A stretch of DNA of 54,230 nucleotides, taken from Penium margaritaceum (lineage: Eukaryota > Streptophyta > Zygnematophyceae > Desmidiales > Peniaceae). Below are positions 1-11,367 of the stretch, piece after piece. Location: positions 250,312 to 304,541 of the forward strand of contig SZWC01000083.1 of assembly GCA_023375785.1 (NCBI GenBank), given 5' to 3'. The position numbers and the translations under genes are program-made. Positions within the stretch are counted from its first letter, which is position 1, and each line of letters begins with the position of its first letter. The notes below the pieces were generated by a model. The model was not told where the DNA came from, searched no databases, and saw only the letters and a program-made list of their open reading frames with translations.

Positions 1-144
1 ATTCGGGGTATATGGCAGAGGAGGGCGTGACGACACGACGGGCCTCCGGACTGCACCGAGACTTCTCCAGCACCTACGACAGCGCTGGCGAGACGCGGTC
101 GATGCGTTTCGACAGCCATGTGGGCTTGTCAGGAGGCAGGAGAG

Positions 145-350
145 TTTTCTCGGTGGGTTGAGACCCGCGCACCCGGTTGACTGTACCGGTGCGACGAGGA
201 GACCCGATGGCTGTTGTGGGGCTTCCGATGTTCGGAAAGCCGTCTGTGATGTCTGGACGTTGATTCCGAGATGTTTTGACACTGCTCATATTTTCTCGGT
301 GGTCGAGACCCGGGCACTCGGCGAGCTGTTCCGGTGCCTCGAGGAGACCA
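145..350 (+). repeat. Pair of diverged 59-bp direct repeats
   Basis: Copies at about 145-203 and 291-350 both start ttttctcggtgg, continue with gagacccg, and end ccggtgc..cgaggagacc. The offset is about 147 bp. Such spaced repeats upstream of a TATA box are common in LTR U3 enhancers, but no LTR partner was found in the window. Confidence 0.6.
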
Positions 351-445
351 CCTTTGTTGCTCTCGTGGTGTATGCAGTGTGTTCTCCCTGTTGAGTCATT
401 TCGGTTCAGCAGGGGTGACGGGGCCCGGTGCGGTTAGCTGCCGGC

Positions 446-470
446 GCCCCTATATAAGCCCGCTAGGGGC
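446..470 (+). promoter_or_regulatory. Candidate TATA box inside a small inverted repeat
   Basis: The TATA-like octamer tatataag lies at 451-458. It is flanked by a 6-bp inverted repeat (gcccct at 446-451, aggggc at 465-470), so the TATA sits in a potential loop. A start site would be expected near 480-490 on the plus strand. No plus-strand coding sequence follows, so the transcript, if any, is unknown. Confidence 0.45.
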
Positions 471-511
471 TCATTTGTAAACTCTCCTTGTTCTTTATAT
501 TCAGCGTTCCA

Positions 512-543
512 AATTTGGCTAAGTCTGGAGACTTAGCCAAATT
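512..543. repeat. Perfect 15-bp inverted repeat
   Basis: Arms at 512-526 and 529-543 are exact reverse complements, separated by only gg. A 2-nt spacer is too short for an ideal RNA loop, so the closing pairs would open, or it acts as a DNA palindrome. It sits about 55 bp after the TATA-like site. Confidence 0.85.
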
Positions 544-600
544 CTTGCCGTCTTGCATCGCACTCGCACACAGAGCTCATGTTCGTTTTTGCATGGGCCT

Positions 601-638
601 GCATGCCCTAAAAATTATTTCCTATTTTTAGGGCGTGC
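601..638. repeat. 15-bp inverted repeat with 8-nt loop
   Basis: Arms at 601-615 and 624-638 match at 14 of 15 positions around the loop tatttcct. It is the second hairpin in the same short interval after the TATA-like site. Confidence 0.8.
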
Positions 639-1219
639 ACTTGTTCCAAAGCAGCCAATTGTTAGCTACATTTCGTACACTCACCACGTCAGCTCATGTT
701 TCATCCAACATTGGTCTGCATGCCCTGAACCACCTCTCCCAATAGCCACATGAACAGTGAAAGACACGAGCGTGATAACATGCTCCATATCTTTGTTCAG
801 TGGAAGGCCATGGCTGCTTCTGGGAGAGTAGTGGAGAAGACAGGTAGGATGGCTCACTCAACTTCCATTATCGACATAATTATGAATGATTCTAGTGGAG
901 AAGCACAACCCACAGTTGAACCAGCCAATCCATTTGTTTGCCAGATATTTCGGGGTGCGTTATATGGCAAAGATGAGTGACGCAAAGTGTCACTGCTTCA
1001 GGCATGCCCCATGTGCCAGCTTCATGCGTGTGCACGCGTTGTAAGTGCTCATCCCAATGACGTGATACCTTCTGGGGGACATTTAAGTGAGTTGGATCAG
1101 AATTCTCTTATCCTCTCAAGGCTTTCCTTGACGACCAAGCGTCCGGGTTGAAGTCAGGGTTCTGGGCATAGACAGCGCATTTAACACAAAGGCAGGGACT
1201 CTCCTCTCTCCCTACTGCC

Positions 1220-4200
1220 TCACGGATCAAAGAAGAGACAGGTGGGTCCACACAGCCTCACAGCCCTCTCCTTGATTCCCATCACTGCCGCCCTGCTGAT
1301 CCCCGGACAGTTCTTCACATTCAGGCCGGTCAGCCCGGGGCAGGCCTGCAGCACCTCCTGCAGCCCGGCGTCCGTCACCTTGGAGCACCCCGACACCGAC
1401 AGGTTCTGCAGTGAGCCCCCGGCGGCAGAGACGAGGGCGCCAAGCCCAGAGTCTCCCACATCACAGGCAGACAGGTCGATGTCTTCCAAGGCTGTGCAGC
1501 CCCCTGCGATGCAGTGGAGGGCCGTGTCGGTCACAAGCGAGCACGAGTCCAGCCACAGGCTGCGCAAGGCCGGGCCGCAGTGGGAAGCGATGGTGGAGAC
1601 GGTGGCGTCGGTGATGCGGGGGCAGCTGCTGAGGTCGATGCTGCTGAGGCTGCCGGCGCAGCAGAGGCGCACGAGGGAGCAGGCTGCGCTGTCCGTGAGC
1701 TCGCGCAGCCCGGAGAGCTCCAACGAGACAAGGCCGGTGGCCATGGAGGGGGGGGGGGCTGCGGCTGCCGAGGCGGACACTGCTGGTAAGACCGTCGCCA
1801 CACATGCGGCCGACGCATTCGCTCCGTGTGGTGCTCTGTTGGGTGCTGCCTTTGACGCCGGAACAGGGGGAGGGAGCAGCAGGCTGGTGACCTGCGGTTT
1901 GGCTTCGGAGCCTGCAGTAGGCCAGGGCAGGGAGTCATCGAACTCGCCCACGCCGTCACAGTTCCGCACGGCGAGTGAGCGGATGGAGGTGCCGAGCCGG
2001 ATTGCATGGGCCACAGCTGCGCCTGTGATGCCCGGCATGTTGTTCAGCAGGAGCGACTCCAGCCGCGTCGCACCGTTGACCAGCCCCCTCACCCCGCAGT
2101 CCGTTACAGAACCGCAGTCCGCGAGTTTCACGCTGCGCAGCGCGCTGCACCTGGAGGCAAGCACTGTCAACGCGTCCGAGGTGAAGCCCTGGCAGGAGGA
2201 CACGCACAGCACTCTCAGATCCGCCAGCCCCCTGGCGCCAGCCATGGCCTTGAAGCCTGCAGACGTCACGCCGTGCAAGCTGCGCAGCTGGAGCCGGGTC
2301 AGCCCCGCCAGGCTGGCGGCGGTGTGTCTCAGGCCCGCGTCGTTGAGCGCCAGGTTACCCGCGAGCCGCAGCTGCCGCAGGCCCTTGCACGCGCGGGCCA
2401 CGCTGGCGATACCCGCGGCGCTCAGGAGGGGGCAGCCGGTCAGCGCCAGCACGGTGAGCCGCGGGGCGCCGCGGCCGCGGGCGAGCGCTCGCAGGCCCCG
2501 GTCGGTCACCAGCGCGCAGCCCGCAAGGCTGAGGCTGGCGAGGCTGGCCGAGGCGCGCGCGAGCGCCTCGAAGCCGCGGTCCGCGACGCGCGGGCAGTTG
2601 ACAAGGTCCAGCTTCTTGAGCTGCGGGCAGCAGCGCGCCAGCACCCCTAGCGCCTCGTCGTCCACCCACGGGCAGTTCCACAGCGCCACCTGCTGCAGCG
2701 CCGGACTTGCCTGCGCTATGGCCTGCAGCCCCGAGGCCGACAGAGGCAGCTGCGGCAGGCCGGCCGCCGCGACGGCCGCGCCGCCAGCGCAGACCGAACC
2801 GCGCGCGATGCGGCTAGCCGGCCTCTTGTTCCTCCTCACCCCGTCGGGGCCCGTCTTCCCTTCCTCTGCTTCACAACCCGTGCGTGCACTGCCCCCGTCG
2901 ACAACGCCCGGACCGGCTGGCTGGCTGGCAAGGTCGGGCCCGCATGAGTCCATTTGCCGGTGCGCAGGTAGCGAGGTGTCTTGCGGTCTGTGTATGACGA
3001 GCCGCTCCAGCCCCCCGCGCCTTCGCACAGCGACAGCCAAGGCCATGAGCCGCGCGTCGCACGCATGCCTGCCCTCCAGAGCGCGCGAAAGGCCTGCCGA
3101 CTCGGGAGCCGAGGCGAGCTCGTCCGAGACGTCCACAAAGCCGCCTCCGCGCTCAGCGGAGAGGCGACCGGAGCGCATCCCACCCAGGCCCCTGTACAAG
3201 GCGGCTTGTCTGCCACCGATTCCGCCATGCCGCTGCTGCTGCTGCTGCTGCTGCATCGAGGTTGCTGCGACTGCTCCCACAGCGGCGGGGGACGCTGGTG
3301 CTGCTGCAGGGGCGTGGGCGGGGGCGTTGAGGTCAAGGAGCGGTGGCTGCTGCAGCATGCCCTCGAGGTGCAGCCAGCGGCGGCACACGGCGGCGCACGC
3401 CAGGTGGTCCGCCACGTCGTGAAGGAGGCTGAATATGTGCGAGAGGCACTCGTCGGGCAGCGCTGCGGTGACGTCCGCTGGCGGACAAGCAACCGCACGG
3501 TGCGACTCCTTTGGGTCCGACGAGGCTGGTGCTGCTGGTGCTGCTGATACTGACACCAACCCCGCCACTAGAGCTGAGCTCCGAGGCCCTGCAGCTCCTT
3601 CAGAGCACGAGCTGGATCTGCCGGCAGTAGCAGCGCCGCCTACGGCAGCCGCAGGAGCAATCGCTGCCAAAGTAGTACCGTCGTCGAATCTTGAACGATG
3701 GAGCGAGCGCTGGCGCTTGGGCGCTGGTCCTTCCACGAAAGTTGCACTGGACTGCGACTGTGCGGGACTGTGTGTCGGTGAGCCTCGACAAGCACCGGAG
3801 GGTGCATGCTGGGTGGTTGCGAATCCCCCGGGCCGCTCGATGCGGAGCGCGTCGAAGAGGCGATGCGAGGTCGAGATGGAGGGAGGCCCATCGCCGCAGC
3901 CAGGCCACAGGGCGGCCCAGCCCGGATCAGCGGGAGGCGCCGGCGGGGCCGCGCCCGTCAACCCGCCAGCAGGCGGAGCAGCCGCGCCGGGCGGGGCGGC
4001 GGCGAGCTTGTCGGAAATGTGCGCCGGCCCGGGCAGGGCCGGGGCGACGGGGCCCATCGCGTGGAGAGAGCTATCCCAGCACATAGCGACCGACTGGGTG
4101 TAGCTGGAGTGTGGTCGAGGCCTCCTGGGGAAGACGAGCGCTGGTGTCGGACCCACACTGGGCTTGCCGAGGAGAACGTACGTCCGTGCGCGCTCCCGTC

Positions 4201-4279
4201 TACTTGCTCTATGGCGGAGGGGCAGGAGAGGACGCTGCGACTGCCTGACTGGGCCGTTAGTCAGACCCTGTTGGGGCAT
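1220..4279 (-). CDS. EBF-like: EBF1/EBF2-like F-box leucine-rich-repeat protein (SCF substrate receptor)
   Basis: A 1019-residue single-exon frame. The F-box lies at about residues 272-310 (LPDECLSHIF, then ACAAVCRRWL), and about 15 cysteine-containing LRRs run from about 405 to the end. Family hallmarks seen: DARLMALAVAVRRRGGLERL after the F-box, SSCQGFTSDAL, a basic patch PAPKRQR near 185-191 resembling the basic KR-rich patch before the EBF F-box, and an end rich in VSGCSKVTDAGLQ-type repeats. In plants EBF1/2 bind EIN3/EIL transcription factors in the nucleus and direct their ubiquitination, damping ethylene responses. It is longer than Arabidopsis EBF1 (about 630 residues) because of a 270-residue low-complexity N-terminus, a Q7 tract at 343-349, an insert after the first LRR and an Ala/Pro-rich insert late in the array. 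Met66 (codon ending at 4082) is a plausible alternative start. A Grr1/FBL-type receptor without an ethylene role is the alternative. F-box/LRR is near certain, EBF likely. Confidence 0.85.
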   Translation of the reverse strand: MPQQGLTNGPVRQSQRPLLPLRHRASRRERARTYVLLGKPSVGPTPALVFPRRPRPHSSYTQSVAMCWDSSLHAMGPVAPALPGPAHISDKLAAAPPGAAAPPAGGLTGAAPPAPPADPGWAALWPGCGDGPPSISTSHRLFDALRIERPGGFATTQHAPSGACRGSPTHSPAQSQSSATFVEGPAPKRQRSLHRSRFDDGTTLAAIAPAAAVGGAATAGRSSSCSEGAAGPRSSALVAGLVSVSAAPAAPASSDPKESHRAVACPPADVTAALPDECLSHIFSLLHDVADHLACAAVCRRWLHLEGMLQQPPLLDLNAPAHAPAAAPASPAAVGAVAATSMQQQQQQQRHGGIGGRQAALYRGLGGMRSGRLSAERGGGFVDVSDELASAPESAGLSRALEGRHACDARLMALAVAVRRRGGLERLVIHRPQDTSLPAHRQMDSCGPDLASQPAGPGVVDGGSARTGCEAEEGKTGPDGVRRNKRPASRIARGSVCAGGAAVAAAGLPQLPLSASGLQAIAQASPALQQVALWNCPWVDDEALGVLARCCPQLKKLDLVNCPRVADRGFEALARASASLASLSLAGCALVTDRGLRALARGRGAPRLTVLALTGCPLLSAAGIASVARACKGLRQLRLAGNLALNDAGLRHTAASLAGLTRLQLRSLHGVTSAGFKAMAGARGLADLRVLCVSSCQGFTSDALTVLASRCSALRSVKLADCGSVTDCGVRGLVNGATRLESLLLNNMPGITGAAVAHAIRLGTSIRSLAVRNCDGVGEFDDSLPWPTAGSEAKPQVTSLLLPPPVPASKAAPNRAPHGANASAACVATVLPAVSASAAAAPPPSMATGLVSLELSGLRELTDSAACSLVRLCCAGSLSSIDLSSCPRITDATVSTIASHCGPALRSLWLDSCSLVTDTALHCIAGGCTALEDIDLSACDVGDSGLGALVSAAGGSLQNLSVSGCSKVTDAGLQEVLQACPGLTGLNVKNCPGISRAAVMGIKERAVRLCGPTCLFFDP

Positions 4280-5590
4280 ACTCCATCCGATGTGCTAGGA
4301 GAGAGAGCGCTAGCGGATGACAAGCAGCGGACCAGAGATAGTGAACTCCGACTCTTTACTTAGAAAGCTACTCTGGCACAAAGGAGATCGCAACAGGAAG
4401 TCGGGAGGGCGGACAGGCAAGTATCCCGCAACAGCTTCGAGTCCTCGAGTGAGGAACAGGCAGGAAAGATACGGCCACTGGTTAGATAATGCAAGGTTGT
4501 GGTAGCAGGGTTGACCTTTTGTCTCTTCGGCGGTAGTGAGAGATCCTCAGCCTTTGCTGTCACGACCTGGAGTTCCGCTTACTCCGTCCAGTTGGGCGGG
4601 AAAGGGGGGCTGTGATCACAGATATTTTCCTCGCTTTGCGCCTCGTCTCAAAACAGCTGGCCGGGAGGGCGGCCATGGAGATGCATCTGCTACGGATACA
4701 GAGGGGCAGGTGCGCAGACCGCGGGATGGGGGGCGGGGACTGTGTTCACACGGAAGTGAAGACCGCTGCAAGGCAAAGTGTGACGAAGGCCAGCAGGAAG
4801 CCGCAATTGAAGGCCGAAGGGAGAATGCTGCGCTACCCAAAGCGTTGGGAAGGTGCTGCCAAGAGGAGCCCCTACGCTTTTTGGGTGAAGTAGAGGCGTT
4901 CTTCCACAGTCAAGCTGAAAAACGCACGAGGACAGTCCCCTCCGCGAGAGGGGCAGCCTCCCTTGTTCGGAAGGAGCAATCCCTGTTTTCGGCACCAGCA
5001 GGAGTGGCTGCAGCAGAAGCTGAGTCGCGATAAATGCATTATGCCGCGGGCGGCAGCCCCGAGAAGAGCGCTACCAAACCCCAGCCGGCAGGACTAGCTG
5101 GCGCGATGAGCTGGGATGAGTGGGTCGAAGGCGTATCACCAGCCGTGCCGCGGCGAGAACTACGACGCAGGAAGGAACTTTCCTGGTGCTGCTTTCCAAT
5201 CCGTACGGCGACGCACGGCACTGCATGGTCTGACGTCAGCAGGGACCTTGGATTCATCCAGGCCGTCCTGTTTCTCTAACCCGTTTTCAGCCACCTGCCG
5301 GTGCCCCGAGGCCTCAACGGGAAAGTGGAAACCTTCCGGCTGGCAAGCTAGGTGCGGTCCGGACTTTGCGCTCTTGCCCGGGAGCAAGAGCGCGTTGCGG
5401 CTGCAATGCGTTCACTTGGCCGAGGAGTGAGAGAAGGGGGAGGGGTTGGTCCTTGACGACGGTTGGAGTCGCGGTTGAAGACTGAAGCGGCCAGCTCGTG
5501 GTAAGCGCGGCTCGACTCTTGGCCGTAGAAGCGGGGTGTAGGGAGGAAAAGCACCAGGGCGATGTGGCACCCGAAGTACTAGAAGACATG
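4280..5590. other. GC-rich upstream region of the EBF-like gene
   Basis: This is the 5' side of the minus-strand EBF-like gene and should contain its 5' untranslated region and promoter. Frames up to 165 codons occur but have no recognisable domains or family resemblance and are expected by chance in GC-rich DNA. I see no convincing TATA box on the minus strand. Confidence 0.4.
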
Positions 5591-7702
5591 CCAGGTCAGC
5601 GATATGCCGTCCTGCTTTTCACGCCTGTATGTTAATTGGTGCGAAACAAAACCAGTAATAATGACAACAAAAAGAATCGAGAAAAAGCTCCTGTTTGGAC
5701 TTTAATTGAACCGACTTATTGGCTGTGTCCTCCAGAGGCTGTTCGAGCCGGATTTCGTCTGCATTAACATCACTAGATTAACTCCATCCAGACCTGTCCT
5801 TTCCAGGAGGAGAGGCGCAAACCCACAGTGAAGACCGTGAAACAGCGGATTTTCAGAATATTTGTATCGTCTCTATATCTTGATTTTTTCATATGTCACG
5901 ATTGAGGGTCCATATCTGGTGTTTATAATATTTTCTACACTAGTTTGAGGGAATGTAAGCAACCAACGGTATGCCGACAGGACGAGAGAGCTCACACAAC
6001 GCACACTTCACTTGACTAACGCATCAGAACGGAGGGGGGGAATCGAATGTCGTGTTTGCATCCAGGCCCCAGCAACGCCCAACACAACATACCGCATTTC
6101 CCTTCACTTGAACCAACTTTCAGAGGGGAAGACCCCTATTGACCACCACAGGGCGAGAACGAACTCAGCGAAGCTGAGTCCAAAGCCATTAGCCAGGAAT
6201 AAAAACACGTCTGAAAAAGGTGAGTCAAAAATAACAAGGCCCAAGAGCAGTGCCAACTCAAACTGTGGCAGTTAGATGTTTACATTGGATTCCATGCATT
6301 TGAACTAACGAAACTAATCAAATCCATAGTGTAAAATATACACTCAGCAAAATGTTTTAGTGGAAACTTTTATGACAAAAAATCACCTTAAATCTCAAAG
6401 GAATTTGTAGACAAAACTTGTGATGCACGTATGTAGTGGAATGGACGAAGTATTTCAAAAGGAAACCGAATCAATGAGTTGCATGCTCCAAATTCTAGAG
6501 TTCATATGTGAAACATGTTACAAAGCATGGCATCTTAAAGGAAACACCATGCTTCATGCTCAAGTCTAACATAGAATAATGACTAATCATGTCATCTTCT
6601 TCACGACCCAAATGTGATCAAAAGACAATTTTCACAAATAAAAGAAAATATCAATGGGGGACATTTCTGTAAACAATGTCTCATTCACTCGACTGATAAT
6701 TCCCTCATGATCTAAAAAAACTCATTCCAAAGTAACCAAATTTGTTAAATGCACCAACTTATCAAACATTTCCATTCCCCTATGGCTCCAAATAGATAAA
6801 AACACCAAGTTATCTTCCTCATTCTATACAAGAGAAAGTGCAAATTCTTTTATACTTATGTTTCTACCAAGAAACTCCATTGTGCCTTATGCCTCCCTAT
6901 CCATCTCCATGGCAGGTCAAGCTACTTCATCTCAATAAGGAAAAATATTTTATAACATTTTTCGACTATTTCTTTCAATTGAGACTACATAACTTATCTG
7001 ATAAATCTTATCAATAATTCAAAATGAAGTTTTGAAAATCTATAAACCTTTTGAATAAAGTCTCATCCGATTTCCATTCATTTTCCATATGATACATCCC
7101 ACAATAACATTTTATGATAATAATGAAAAAACGCATAGATCCTCTAGCTTTAGAACTTGGCCAGAAATTAATCATATAGAAATGACTTCAATATCAAATG
7201 AACTAAATTTCCTAAATGTTCCATACAAGGAAAATCTTCTTTTATGATCTCATCCGAAGAGTAAACCGTTTCTACCCTAAAAACAACACTCATATACATG
7301 GTAACACTATTTTAAATGCATTTTAAGGATTATATACCTCGAATTTTGATTTTCAACAACAAATGTCGAAACAAATGTGACAATAGCATGGTTAAACATG
7401 AAAAATCCTCAATCTTATTACTTTTTTAATCATGTCACACTAATAATAATTCTTTTCTTCACATGTTTCCTCCATTCATAGAATATTGACAGAGAAATTT
7501 CTTATGGGAATATTTCTAGTGGTGATCCACTCACAATACCCTCTCTTATAAAGGGAAATTGAGAAGATTGTCCGTGCTTTCTCAACAAAATCAATCAAAA
7601 CAATCCTAAAGTTTCTTGAGTGGGCAAAAACTATGATGATCCAGAGCTTTGACTTGGGGCACTAGGTTATGCAAAACAATCACAACTGTGTATGCGAAGT
7701 TA
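5591..7702. other. AT-rich intergenic DNA
   Basis: Composition drops sharply at about 5.6 kb to strongly AT-rich sequence. No coding frame, RNA gene or clear repeat was recognised. Confidence 0.5.
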
Positions 7703-9103
7703 TGGATTTTAATTCCTAAATACCCAGGTGCAGCTTGGTCAGGGAATTCCTATTATACATGCCACATTTAAATCTTGCATCCACGTGGAAGGGGGGAAAG
7801 GCCTAGACAACAAGGTTATGCATGGCTATGGACCCAGCTTGGTTGGCATTTGTGAAGAGCAAGAAATCATTGCTGAGTACTAGCCTCGGTCTAGTAAATT
7901 TGGTGTGACACCTGACTTATCAGTTAGGATTCCACTTCATAAGTCGTTACATCATCTTCACTTAGTAACAACATGCAAGCCCTAGAGTGGGGACCACTCT
8001 ACATCAGTTCATACACGCATGACAGTTTAATTCATCAATGAATGCATGCACGACCAAGCAGCAACATGAGGAGCCAAAAGTGGGGACTACCCGATGTCAG
8101 TGACCACATTCATGACTTAGCAACTAAGTCCAATATCAACTGGAATCTCCTTGGGGACAACAGTGTGTGCTCTAGAGGGGGAAGATTCCTTGAGGAGGAA
8201 GTTGTAACCCTAAAACAAGAAGTTTCATCAAGGCATAGAGGACCAAGACAACTAGAAAGGATCTCACTGTAAAAGATGACTGGACTCAATGAGTCCTATA
8301 ACTCAAACAACAACTCCCACAAGTAACTCCAACAATAACTTCATAAATAAATCTAGTTGCAACTCTAGTAGCAACACCTAAAGACCAACAAACCACCTTT
8401 GCTAGACAACACCTCATACCAAGAATCTATAGGCATTTTTTTAGCTAAATACCCATTATATCTTGGTAGCCTTCTCTTAGCCTGGGCTAGTGGAAGCGCT
8501 AGCATACCTAAAGGCCTGACTACCTTCAAGAGGTGGCCAAACTACACCCAAGAATTGAGAGCAACCTTGCTAGAACTACCTCTTAGGAAATTGCTCATCT
8601 TTGCGCCAAGAGCTGTCTCTAGGCGTTTACCCCAAACGTGTCCATCGTGTGTCTACCGTCAACTCTGCCTTATACTGTTGATCTAGTCTTGATGAACTTC
8701 GTTGCACATCCCTGATTTTCAACCAATTAGCATGGCAACACTTCGTTAGCTTTCCTAAGAGGGTCGAAAGTCTTGTGAAGACATAGTAAGTCTTGGAAAG
8801 GATGCAAGCATTGAGAGGAGACTACCCTGACATCATGGATGTCATTTCACGTCAAACAATATCATCATGTTTGGACACTTGCAATGACAACCTTGAAAAC
8901 TTAGCAAGGTGTTGTACCCTTTGATGGGGCACGTTGTGTCAGAGCATAAAGCTGAGCTCTGATTTGTCAATGTTCCCCTCTACCATAATTGTACTTCATA
9001 TTCGTTTCACGTACAAGTTTAATATTTGTCTTCCGCTTTCACTTTGGAAAACATGGTTAGCTTGCAAGGCACAAAGATCATAAGAACTAGCAAAAACCCC
9101 TTT
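7703..9103 (+). repeat. Left LTR of the decayed element
   Basis: Homologous in the same order to 15691-16978. Shared landmarks include gctgagtactag, gtggccaaactac, attgctcatct, gatggggca.gttgtgtcag and ggttagcttg. It is followed at once by the primer-site-like sequence. Confidence 0.55.
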
Positions 9104-9115
9104 TAGTATCAAAGC
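9104..9115 (+). other. Degenerate primer-binding site
   Basis: tagtatcaaagc matches tggtatcagagc at 10 of 12 positions; both differences are G to A. The intact version occurs in E1 (26178) and E3 (47356), and a one-mismatch version in E2 (35488). Confidence 0.45.
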
Positions 9116-11109
9116 ATGTACTGATTTTGTGAATAGAGGCTCGTAAAACCAAATATGCTATCGGCGTAGTAGATCCATGACACTACGAAGGTAGTTGTTA
9201 CAGCTCAAACATCAAAGGATGAAAACATTTTTCATCACTCACAAGTGGCAGAATGAGCCCATGATGTGGTAAATTTACACACACATAGTTATAGAGCACG
9301 CTTTGAACACGAGATACTTGTCCCTCTACTACTATCGCAAGGTCGCATTTGCACGCACATCGTTTTAACATGCCATTGTGCAAAGCGCCTCCTCTCTTAT
9401 GCCATTCGCCTCCTCAGTATATAGAGCCCATGCAGGCACTCTCAAAAGCGGTATGGCCTCTTAGTGTCAAGCTTGTGCATGAATTAGGAGAGTGGACCAA
9501 GGATAGAGCAAGCATTAGCTGAGGAGGATGAGGAGGCGAAAAGCTCAAGAGAGGAGACGCTTCACATAATGGGATGCAAAAATGATGTGCACACAAATTG
9601 GACCTTATGGTAAAAGTTGAGGGAAAAGTGTCCCATGCTCCTACCTTCTATAGAGGGTAGAACAAGCGATGAAGCTGACCATTCGAGGCTTCAACAATAG
9701 TCTTCCTATAAAAAAGAGGAATTTCATCATGAGCATCAGCTCCTATAAACACAACAAATGTCATCAATTATAGCAATGTCGAAGGCGAATGTGGTAAAGT
9801 TTAATCCACAAGCTCTCATGCCAACGTAGATATCACTTATATGATCTGCACTATTGGGCATGGTGCAAGAAGTCGTAATGAAGAAAAAGGAAGCTATATT
9901 ACAAGTGTCATCAATGCCACTTGTACGAGCAATCCTTCATCAAGGTCACCAAGAAATAGTTTTGAAACAAGCTTTCAACAATGAAAGCACAAAGCAACAA
10001 CAATAAATTGGTAAGGGGTAACATATTTGTTAAAAGAAGAATCTTACCTATGAGTTTGTAAGTGTTGAAGCAGCTTAACTTCAAGGGCACGTGGCTTTCA
10101 TCTAATACTATAATGAGTCCTTGCATGAAGGTAACGCTTCATTAGCGCTACTTGAGCCATCTATGCATCTACAATAGCTCTATTCTCCTTCTGATATTTT
10201 ACAGTCCATCTTCCCTCCTCAGATGAATTTAGCTTCAGCTATACAAGGAGAATGCATGTAGATAGTTGTGTCATCTCTTAATGTAGTCAGTAGAGCACCA
10301 TTGAATAAGCCAAACCATGATATAGTGCAATCTTGCTTTTAAGCGCCCCAAAGAGTAAATGATGAACAAGAGTGCTCCTTAAAACCCCACGTGATGAATT
10401 GGTGAGGATCATCATCACTCCTTAAATTACATAAAAAAATAATACTCAAAGAAGAAATCACCAACAGCCCATGCTCCTACTAAGCCAAGGCAAGCAAGTG
10501 TTGTGTAAGAACTAATGTAGGGTGGAGTGGTGTCAAAGCAACCACAAAGTATGCAGTAGCCTCACAAAGATGAGCAATACTTCGAACGACAATGCAAACC
10601 TAATAGAATAGTTTTGGCACTAGTGGTCGTGCATATGGATGAATTCATACACGTCCAAAAGAGAAAAGTGACATGGATAATAACTTCGTAACAGGGATGA
10701 AGTTCTCATGCTCCATCTAACATAAGATAACCAAGCTGCAAAATGGCAATGATGTAATAGAGCACTGATACCCAATAATCCCCTCAGTGAGAGCACATCA
10801 ATGTGTGCAACTTCAGACTTGGCCAAGGAAATACCAGCAAGAGATGAATTTTGCATCCAAGAAGACCTCTATACTATATGAAGTAGCTTAAGGAAGACAC
10901 CTTCACAAAAATATGTGCACATCACTTGCAACTAAACGAGTTATGGAGAGACAGCAACAAACTCCTAGAGCACCAACTCTATTTGTCAAAGTACCATAAA
11001 AGGAGATTCTCAAGTGAGGATGAGGGAAGAGCAAAGGTGTTGCTCAATCCTTTGAAGTAGCATGTAATGTTGTCAGCTGGAAGTAGAAAACGTATTGTGT
11101 GTGTGACAG

Positions 11110-11367
11110 ATGGAGGTGGTTTACCCATCGGGTGTTGGGTTTTATGCACAAATGGAGCACTTGAGCTCCACGTCAAAATCTTGCCGGAGTGGTAGATGGA
11201 GGGAGTAATACCACCACATGATGGGCGACATGCAAAAATAGAGCAGTTGAGCTCCATGTAAAAATCTACAAAGAGTTGGAGGTGGAGGCAGTATACCCAC
11301 AATGTTTCAGGTGGTATGAATGACGGATTTGTTTTGCTCCATGGAAAAAATTGTGCCAAGGTGGTAG
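11110..11367 (+). repeat. Three 86-bp tandem repeats, diverged
   Basis: Units begin at 11110, 11196 and 11282, and a further unit start is seen at 11368, so the period is exactly 86 bp. Conserved words are tggagg at each unit start and gag(c)..ttgagctcca near the middle. The array lies inside the decayed LTR element. Confidence 0.7.

Larger units (their letters stand above)
1..1219. other. GC-rich flank with no recognised gene
   Basis: No reading frame here looks like a protein. The right part probably contains the 3' untranslated region of the minus-strand EBF-like gene, whose stop codon lies at 1222-1220. The left part holds a TATA-like site, two inverted repeats and a diverged 59-bp direct repeat, listed separately. 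A second diverged direct repeat is visible (about 573-612 and 687-727, both ending in tgcatgccct). The combination of enhancer-like repeats, TATA and structured leader could be the promoter of an unseen plus-strand transcript or the U3/R part of a solo LTR; I cannot tell which. Confidence 0.5.

Noticed and set aside
1242..3422. 726-codon plus-strand frame opposite the EBF-like gene
   Set aside because: It mirrors the high-GC minus-strand gene, has no domain, and its Ser/Pro/Arg-rich content is what the antisense of Ala/Leu/Gly coding produces.
4536..5033. 165-codon plus-strand frame upstream of the EBF-like gene
   Set aside because: GC-rich chance frame with no recognisable family, in the expected promoter/leader of the gene.
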